6,023 nucleotides of DNA, from NCBI GenBank assembly GCA_031254095.1, contig JAIRVC010000285.1:1-6023 (forward strand), given 5' to 3'. The position numbers and the translations under genes were made by a program. The stretch is from Acidobacteriota bacterium. GTDB taxonomy: Bacteria > Acidobacteriota > UBA6911. This document shows positions 1 through 3,426 of this stretch, piece by piece (positions within the stretch are counted from its first letter, which is position 1; every line of letters starts with the position of its first letter). Under the pieces are notes generated by a model that was not told where the DNA came from, ran no database searches, and worked only from the letters and a program-made list of their open reading frames with translations.

Positions 1-1
1 G

Positions 2-898
2 ATTTCGCTCGAAAGAGAGATAGAACTTGGCCGGGAGGTTGCGATGGAATTCGAACAGACCGCCGTTCTGCTTGATGACCGCGTCATAAACGAATATGTT
101 GATCGCATTACACAGAATATCGTCAGGCATTCCGACGCCAAAATCCCTTTTCACGTAAAGGTCGTTGATACGGACGAAGTAAACGCTTTTGCTTTCCCCG
201 GAGGATTTTTCTACGTAAATAAAGGGCTGATTCTTGAAGCGGAGAACGAGTCCGAACTGGCCGGCGTCATAGCTCACGAGATTTCGCACATCATCGCGCG
301 GCACGCCACGGTACGCATGTCCAAAGGCCAGCTTCTTGAGATCGCCGCAATCCCCGCAATGATCTTTGGCGGTTACTGGACGCAGATGGCGCTCCAGAAC
401 GGTCTTGGTCTGGCGATAAATCTCGAACTGCTCGGAGTAACGCGCGAGAGCGAACGTGAAGCCGACCAGTTGGGCATTCAGTACGCATGGAATACCGGTT
501 ACGATCCCAACGGCTTTGTCACCTTCTTTGAAAAACTGCAAGCGGAAGAAAAAAACAAGCCCAGCCGGCTGGCCGGCTGGTTTCGCACCCATCCTTCCAC
601 TGAAGACCGGATTATCGCGTCGATGGATGAACAGAGACACCTTCCCGAAAAGGACAGCTATATCGTCAACACCTCGGAATTTGAACGTATAAAGGCGCGG
701 CTGCAGGCGATTGAAGACGCCCAGAGAGCCGAGGAAGAGCGCAACCCCGATGAGATTAAGCGCCCGACACTGAGACGCCGCGGCGAGGAAGGCGCGCCGA
801 TTCCGGATGATCCCGACGGTTCCGGAGACGACGGCGGCAACCCGCCTGAACGGAGGCGCCCGACGCTGCGCCGTCCGGGCGATGAAGCGCCCGAATGA
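2..898 (+). CDS. M48-family zinc metalloprotease (BepA/YfgC-like), 5' end outside window
   Basis: Zinc endopeptidase of the M48 family, probably periplasmic and involved in envelope or outer-membrane protein quality control. The frame is open from base 2, and the residues before the ATG at 44 (SLEREIELGREVA) match the conserved block just after the signal peptide in this family. The true start, and any signal peptide, therefore lies left of the window. Counting from the ATG at 44, NAFAFPGG is at 47-54 and the zinc motif HEISH at 78-82 (H78 and H82 ligands, E79 catalytic). The third ligand is E137 in EREAD, with D141 supporting it. An FRTHPSTEDRI motif at 180-190, typical of BepA-like members, closes the catalytic domain. 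The rest (about 211-284) is a short charged helix and a disordered Asp/Gly/Pro/Arg tail with RPTLRR at 240-245 and 272-277. No TPR domain is present. Family assignment is firm; substrate and exact subfamily are inference. Confidence 0.93.
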   Translation: MSLEREIELGREVAMEFEQTAVLLDDRVINEYVDRITQNIVRHSDAKIPFHVKVVDTDEVNAFAFPGGFFYVNKGLILEAENESELAGVIAHEISHIIARHATVRMSKGQLLEIAAIPAMIFGGYWTQMALQNGLGLAINLELLGVTRESEREADQLGIQYAWNTGYDPNGFVTFFEKLQAEEKNKPSRLAGWFRTHPSTEDRIIASMDEQRHLPEKDSYIVNTSEFERIKARLQAIEDAQRAEEERNPDEIKRPTLRRRGEEGAPIPDDPDGSGDDGGNPPERRRPTLRRPGDEAPE

Positions 899-912
899 GA
901 TAATAACCATTC

Positions 913-957
913 AGGAAACGCTGATTACCGCGCGGATAATTAATCGGCGTTTCCTTT
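913..957 (+). terminator. Rho-independent-type terminator after the M48 protease gene
   Basis: AGGAAACGCTGATTA (913-927) pairs with TAATCGGCGTTTCCT (941-955). This gives a 15-bp stem whose only irregularity is one G-U wobble, with a 13-nt loop containing the palindrome CCGCGCGG. It begins 14 bases after the protease stop codon. The tail is T-rich but broken (TTTGTAGTATTTCTTTATTTC), so termination may be imperfect. The opposite strand has no T-run next to the stem, so it acts rightward. It separates the protease from the flagellar operon. Confidence 0.75.
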
Positions 958-962
958 GTAGT

Positions 963-978
963 ATTTCTTTATTTCTTT
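963..978 (+). repeat. Tandem octamer ATTTCTTT x2
   Basis: Two perfect adjacent copies of ATTTCTTT lie between the terminator stem and the putative flagellar promoter. They form the T-rich stretch of this 117-bp gap. They could extend the terminator's U-rich tail or act as an AT-rich upstream element for the promoter, and could equally be chance in a low-complexity region. Confidence 0.5.
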
Positions 979-1005
979 AACGCCGTAACGGGATTGTGAC
1001 GATAA
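978..1005 (+). promoter_or_regulatory. Candidate sigma-28 (FliA-type) promoter for flbD-motA-motB
   Basis: GACGATAA at 998-1005 matches seven of eight bases of the flagellar sigma-28 -10 consensus GCCGATAA. Upstream, TAACG at 978-982 matches the start of the -35 consensus TAAAG at four of five positions; the remaining three bases of that consensus do not match. The spacer is 12 bases against the usual 11. Transcription would start near 1012, leaving a leader of about 13 bases before the flbD ATG that still includes the Shine-Dalgarno sequence. The motA operon of E. coli uses the same sigma factor. The same bases also read as a weak sigma-70 promoter (TTAACG, 18 bp, GATAAG). No sigma-54 GG/GC element was seen. 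Confidence 0.45.
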
Positions 1006-1014
1006 GCTTTTTCG

Positions 1015-1019
1015 GGTGA
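1015..1019 (+). promoter_or_regulatory. Ribosome-binding site deciding the flbD start
   Basis: GGTGA at 1015-1019 matches part of the AGGAGGTGATC anti-SD complement and sits 5 bases before the ATG at 1025. A GTG at 1016 is in frame and would add three residues, but it lies inside this site, and FlbD proteins normally begin with the MI-L-T pattern that starts at 1025. The ATG is therefore preferred. Confidence 0.6.
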
Positions 1020-1024
1020 CGACA

Positions 1025-1246
1025 ATGATTCTGCTTACGAAGATTAACAACGTTCACATTACCTTAAACTGCGACATGATGCAGCAACTTGAGGAAACTC
1101 CTGATACGGTGGTCACTCTTTGTAACGGCGATAAAGTCGTTGTCAAAGAACCGATGGTTGAAATTATTGAAAAAATAGTCGAATACCGGCGCCGGGTACG
1201 GTCGCTGGTTGAAACGGAATATAAGCGACAATATGGAACAGAATAA
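1025..1246 (+). CDS. flbD: FlbD/SwrD-family flagellar protein
   Basis: Small cytoplasmic protein of 73 residues, the usual length for the FlbD family, whose Bacillus member SwrD is reported to raise flagellar motor power and promote swarming. The family pattern is clear: an N-terminal beta strand MILLTKINN, the central motif ETPDTVVTLCNGDKVVVKEP (about 24-43), then a helix with EIIEKIVEYRR. A basic tail (RSLVETEYKRQYG) extends beyond the core. It is the first gene of the flbD-motA-motB unit, follows the candidate flagellar promoter and overlaps motA by 14 bases, which suggests coupled translation. This placement beside the stator genes fits the proposed role in torque. The molecular mechanism is unknown for the family. 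It is unrelated to the Caulobacter sigma-54 activator that shares the name FlbD. Confidence 0.92.
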   Translation: MILLTKINNVHITLNCDMMQQLEETPDTVVTLCNGDKVVVKEPMVEIIEKIVEYRRRVRSLVETEYKRQYGTE

Positions 1247-2039
1247 ATCTGCGATAAACATAGCGACACTGATCGGTCTGGCGATCGCCGCAGCTGGTAT
1301 TTTAGGCGGACAGGTATTGGAAGGAGGGCATGTCGGCTCTCTGATTCAGCCGACCGCGGCCATGATTGTACTTGGCGGCACATTCGGCGCCTGTTTCGTT
1401 CAGTTCCCTCTCGCGACGGCCATTGCCAGCTTCAAGGCGATATTGGGCGCCTTCAAGGAACCTCAGGCGGACAACAAAAAAGTAATACGCGAAATCATCC
1501 AGATAGCCTACAAGGCGAGAAAAGAAGGCGTCATCTCGCTTGAGGCGGATGCGCAAAAAATGTCCGACCCGTTCATGAAAAAGGCTCTTATGATGGCGAT
1601 GGACGGCGTGGAACCTAAAGTTCTGCGTGACACCATGAACCTTGAAATCTCGAACATTGAGGAGGCATTGGAAGAGCCGGTCAAGTTCTGGTCAGCGGCA
1701 GGCGGGTACTCGCCAACCATAGGCATTATCGGCGCCGTGCTTGGTCTGATTCACGTAATGGACAACCTGTCCGACCCGTCAAAACTTGGCGCCGGTATCG
1801 CCGTCGCGTTTGTCGCAACCATATACGGACTGGTGACAGCCAACATCATTGCCTTGCCGATGGCTGGAAAGCTCAAGATGCAGATCAAGACGCTGATGGT
1901 TGCCAAAGAAATTATGCTGGAAGGCGTAATATCCATTCTTGAGGGGGAAAACCCGCGGCTGATCGAAGACAAACTGAAAAGTTATCTGAGCCATAAGGAA
2001 CAATTTGAATACGATGAGTCGGGCGCTTCGCGCGGCTAA
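1233..2039 (+). CDS. motA: Flagellar motor stator protein MotA
   Basis: Inner-membrane subunit of the MotA-MotB stator, which uses proton flow to push on the rotor protein FliG. The 268-residue product shows four membrane segments at about 8-27, 41-62, 157-178 and 187-210, with a cytoplasmic loop between the second and third. That loop carries ARKEGVISLEAD, where R96 and E104 are eight residues apart like R90 and E98 of E. coli MotA, the charges that contact FliG. P161 (SPTIGIIGAVLGLI) and P209 (LPMAGKL) match the two conserved prolines coupling proton flow to movement. The ATG at 1233 is chosen because the first membrane segment then starts at the usual place; an in-frame TTG at 1209 would add eight residues. 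No clear ribosome-binding site precedes it, so initiation probably depends on translation of the overlapping flbD. Confidence 0.96.
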   Translation: MEQNKSAINIATLIGLAIAAAGILGGQVLEGGHVGSLIQPTAAMIVLGGTFGACFVQFPLATAIASFKAILGAFKEPQADNKKVIREIIQIAYKARKEGVISLEADAQKMSDPFMKKALMMAMDGVEPKVLRDTMNLEISNIEEALEEPVKFWSAAGGYSPTIGIIGAVLGLIHVMDNLSDPSKLGAGIAVAFVATIYGLVTANIIALPMAGKLKMQIKTLMVAKEIMLEGVISILEGENPRLIEDKLKSYLSHKEQFEYDESGASRG

Positions 2040-2070
2040 CGGATTACGATCAAGGGATATGGATAAAGAC

Positions 2071-2076
2071 AAGGAG
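2071..2076 (+). promoter_or_regulatory. Ribosome-binding site of motB
   Basis: AAGGAG lies 4 bases before the motB ATG at 2081, the clearest Shine-Dalgarno sequence in the window. With the 41-bp gap after motA, it suggests motB is translated independently within the same transcript. Confidence 0.75.
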
Positions 2077-2080
2077 TGTC

Positions 2081-2905
2081 ATGGCAAGGAAAAAGAAACC
2101 CGAGGAACCCGAGAATCACGAACGGTGGATGGTTTCCTACGCTGATTTTGTGACTCTGCTTTTTGCTTTCTTTACCTGTCTTTACGCTATTTCCACCGTT
2201 GACGCCGCAAAAATGGGACAGATGGTGGCTTCAATGAGGGTGTCTTTCGGCGGGCAAATCTTTGACGGCGGGAGCAATACGCTGACTCTAAATGACCTTG
2301 GCAGCGGCGGAACCACCTCTTCCAGTTCGATTCTCGCGGATCCTGAATTCCCTGCCGACGATCCCAACGGTCTGAAAGGCGCGAGAAGAAAAACGGACGG
2401 CGACGCTCCCAAAGTGATTTTGAACGGCGAGGCCGACATGGGGCGCTTCAAACGCGCTCTTGAAGCCGTGCTGAGCGAAGAAATTAAAAGCAATTTAGTG
2501 CGCATATACCTTGAGCGCCGCGGTATTGTTGTCCAACTCGGTGAAGATGGAATGTTCGATTCCGGATCGGATGTAATCAGAGCCGATGGAATTGCCACGC
2601 TTGACCGCATCGCCACCAGTCTTACGACCATAGGCAACCATATCCGCATTGAGGGACACGCGGACAGCGTTCCCATTAATACCGCGCGTTTTCCTTCAAA
2701 CATGCATCTCTCAGTGTCACGCGCCTCTAATGTACTCCAACGCATGGAAACGGTTTACGGCATGTCTCCGCAGCTTCTGTCAGCTGCGGGTTACGGCGAG
2801 TACCGTCCCGTAGCGTCCAACGACACATCGGAGGGGCGCGCGCGCAACCGGCGCGTTGATGTTATTATCATGGATCCGAGGATTGCCCTCGGAGAACCTC
2901 TATAG
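2081..2905 (+). CDS. motB: Flagellar motor stator protein MotB
   Basis: Second stator subunit, anchoring the MotA channel to peptidoglycan and carrying the proton-binding residue. The 274-residue product has a short basic cytoplasmic end (MARKKK) and a single membrane helix at about 18-38 (YADFVTLLFAFFTCLYAIS). D22 in that helix is the equivalent of E. coli D32, the essential proton acceptor. Residues 60-112 form a flexible linker rich in Gly, Ser, Asp and Thr. The OmpA-like peptidoglycan-binding domain runs from about 145 to 264, with the motifs IRIEGHADSVPI (188-199), HLSVSRASNVL (209-219), GYGEYRP (237-243) and EGRARNRRVDV (251-261). All key residues are present and the gene looks intact. 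In several bacteria fliL or the fliM-fliN genes follow motB; here a thioesterase gene follows instead. The Asp-containing helix fits a proton- rather than sodium-specific family member, but ion choice cannot be proven from sequence. Confidence 0.96.
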   Translation: MARKKKPEEPENHERWMVSYADFVTLLFAFFTCLYAISTVDAAKMGQMVASMRVSFGGQIFDGGSNTLTLNDLGSGGTTSSSSILADPEFPADDPNGLKGARRKTDGDAPKVILNGEADMGRFKRALEAVLSEEIKSNLVRIYLERRGIVVQLGEDGMFDSGSDVIRADGIATLDRIATSLTTIGNHIRIEGHADSVPINTARFPSNMHLSVSRASNVLQRMETVYGMSPQLLSAAGYGEYRPVASNDTSEGRARNRRVDVIIMDPRIALGEPL

Positions 2906-2928
2906 TTTCATCAATTGTTGATTTGCGC

Positions 2929-2944
2929 TATAATCCGGCGCTAT
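2929..2944 (+). promoter_or_regulatory. Perfect TATAAT just before the thioesterase gene, possible leaderless start
   Basis: TATAAT at 2929-2934 is a perfect sigma-70 -10 box, and the ATG follows after only 8 bases (2943). A transcript from it would start at about 2941-2943, at or next to the start codon. No convincing -35 box is seen: the best is GTTTCA at 2905-2910, matching three of six bases with an 18-bp spacer. There is no TGn extension. The heptamer GCGCTAT occurs at both 2925-2931 and 2938-2944, and a small inverted repeat ATCAA-TTG-TTGAT spans 2910-2922. If the promoter is not real, the gene is simply read from the motB transcript. Confidence 0.45.
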
Positions 2945-3332
2945 GAAACCAAACGAATATATACTGGAATTCCGCGTCTACCTTGAGGATACCGATGCCC
3001 AGGGCATCGTGTATCATGGCAATTATCTTCGTTTTTTCGAACGCGGCCGCAGCGAGGTACTGGAAGCCCTGGGCGTTTCGGTGGCGGAATCAGCACGTCC
3101 CGACTGCCGTCTGGTTGTTTATGAAATGCGCGTCCGCTTCCGGCGTCCCGCTTTTCTTGGCGAGAGAATAGAAGTGACGACCTCCATGGAACGGTCTTCG
3201 GAATATCGCATGATTTTCCGGCAGCAGATCCGGCGCAAAGGCGAATCTGAAATTCTGGTAAGCGCCGAAACCGACATCGTGGCAATCGACGAAAAAGGCG
3301 CGCTTAAAGAACTTCCCGCTATTTTCGATTAA
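2943..3332 (+). CDS. ybgC: YbgC/4HBT-family acyl-CoA thioesterase
   Basis: Hot-dog-fold thioesterase hydrolysing acyl-CoA thioesters, of the YbgC (4-hydroxybenzoyl-CoA thioesterase) type. The 129-residue length is typical. The active-site block EDTDAQGIVYHGNYLRFFERGRSE spans 15-38, written here as EDTDAQGIVYH and NYLRFFERGR; the catalytic Asp is D18 in the DTD motif, and the helix after it faces the acyl-CoA. Further family features are VVYEMRVRFRRPAFLGERIEV (58-78, in part) and the closing VAIDEKGALKELP (113-125). YbgC usually sits at the head of the tol-pal operon and acts on fatty-acyl or phospholipid-related CoA esters at the inner membrane. Here it instead follows motB by 37 bases and is the last rightward gene before a convergent neighbour. 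It lacks a ribosome-binding site. The fold and reaction class are firm; the physiological substrate is not known. Confidence 0.92.
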   Translation: MKPNEYILEFRVYLEDTDAQGIVYHGNYLRFFERGRSEVLEALGVSVAESARPDCRLVVYEMRVRFRRPAFLGERIEVTTSMERSSEYRMIFRQQIRRKGESEILVSAETDIVAIDEKGALKELPAIFD

Positions 3333-3337
3333 CCCAT

Positions 3338-3375
3338 AAAAAAAGGGTGGTTTCAATGAAATGAAACCACCCTTT
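3338..3375 (-). terminator. Strong terminator of ppdK, possibly shared with the thioesterase gene
   Basis: AAAGGGTGGTTTCA (3342-3355) and TGAAACCACCCTTT (3362-3375) form a perfect 14-bp stem with a 6-base loop. Read on the minus strand, the stem runs straight into seven T residues (the A-run at 3338-3344), the classic intrinsic terminator for the leftward ppdK transcript. On the plus strand the stem begins 9 bases after the thioesterase stop and is followed only by CTGACC, so rightward termination relies on the stem-end TTT and is weaker. Its position between convergent genes suggests it serves both. Confidence 0.88.
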
Positions 3376-3410
3376 CTGACCACTGATCACTAGCCACTAG
3401 CCACTACCCG
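3376..3410. repeat. Tandem heptamer array, CTRRYCA-type, five units
   Basis: Five consecutive 7-base units lie between the ppdK terminator stem and the ppdK stop codon: CTGACCA, CTGATCA, CTAGCCA, CTAGCCA and a decayed CTACCCG. Units three and four are identical, and the first two differ from each other by one base. Two units contain CTAG, a tetranucleotide that is scarce in many bacterial genomes. The array is non-coding but would be part of the ppdK 3' untranslated RNA. It resembles the short tandemly repeated heptamers known from cyanobacterial intergenic regions in style, not in sequence. Function unknown. Confidence 0.75.
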
Positions 3411-3421
3411 CCGTGAGGCGG
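3408..3421. other. Small GC hairpin next to the ppdK stop codon
   Basis: CCGCC (3408-3412) and GGCGG (3417-3421) form a 5-bp stem. On the plus strand the loop is GTGA, a GNRA tetraloop, which would make the RNA hairpin unusually stable for its size. It lies 5 bases beyond the ppdK stop and overlaps the last, decayed heptamer unit. It has no T-run and is not a terminator. It may be chance. Confidence 0.4.
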
Positions 3422-3426
3422 CCCGC

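Noticed and set aside
1054..1383. 109-residue minus-strand open frame across flbD and motA
   Set aside because: It overlaps two recognised genes with normal family conservation and shows no domain of its own.
2059..2145. Short open frame (28 codons) starting at an ATG with AAGGG upstream, between motA and motB
   Set aside because: It runs out of frame into motB and has a purely charged, featureless product; the nearby AAGGAG serves motB.
2182..2745. 187-residue open frame antisense to motB
   Set aside because: It lies entirely opposite a clear, intact motB, has a Ser/Arg/Pro-rich composition typical of a reverse-frame shadow and no recognisable domain.
3342..3421. Hairpin plus heptamers considered as a CRISPR fragment, attachment site or IS end
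   Set aside because: There are no spacers, no 20-40 base repeats, no recombinase or transposase and no target duplication; terminator plus short tandem repeat explains it.
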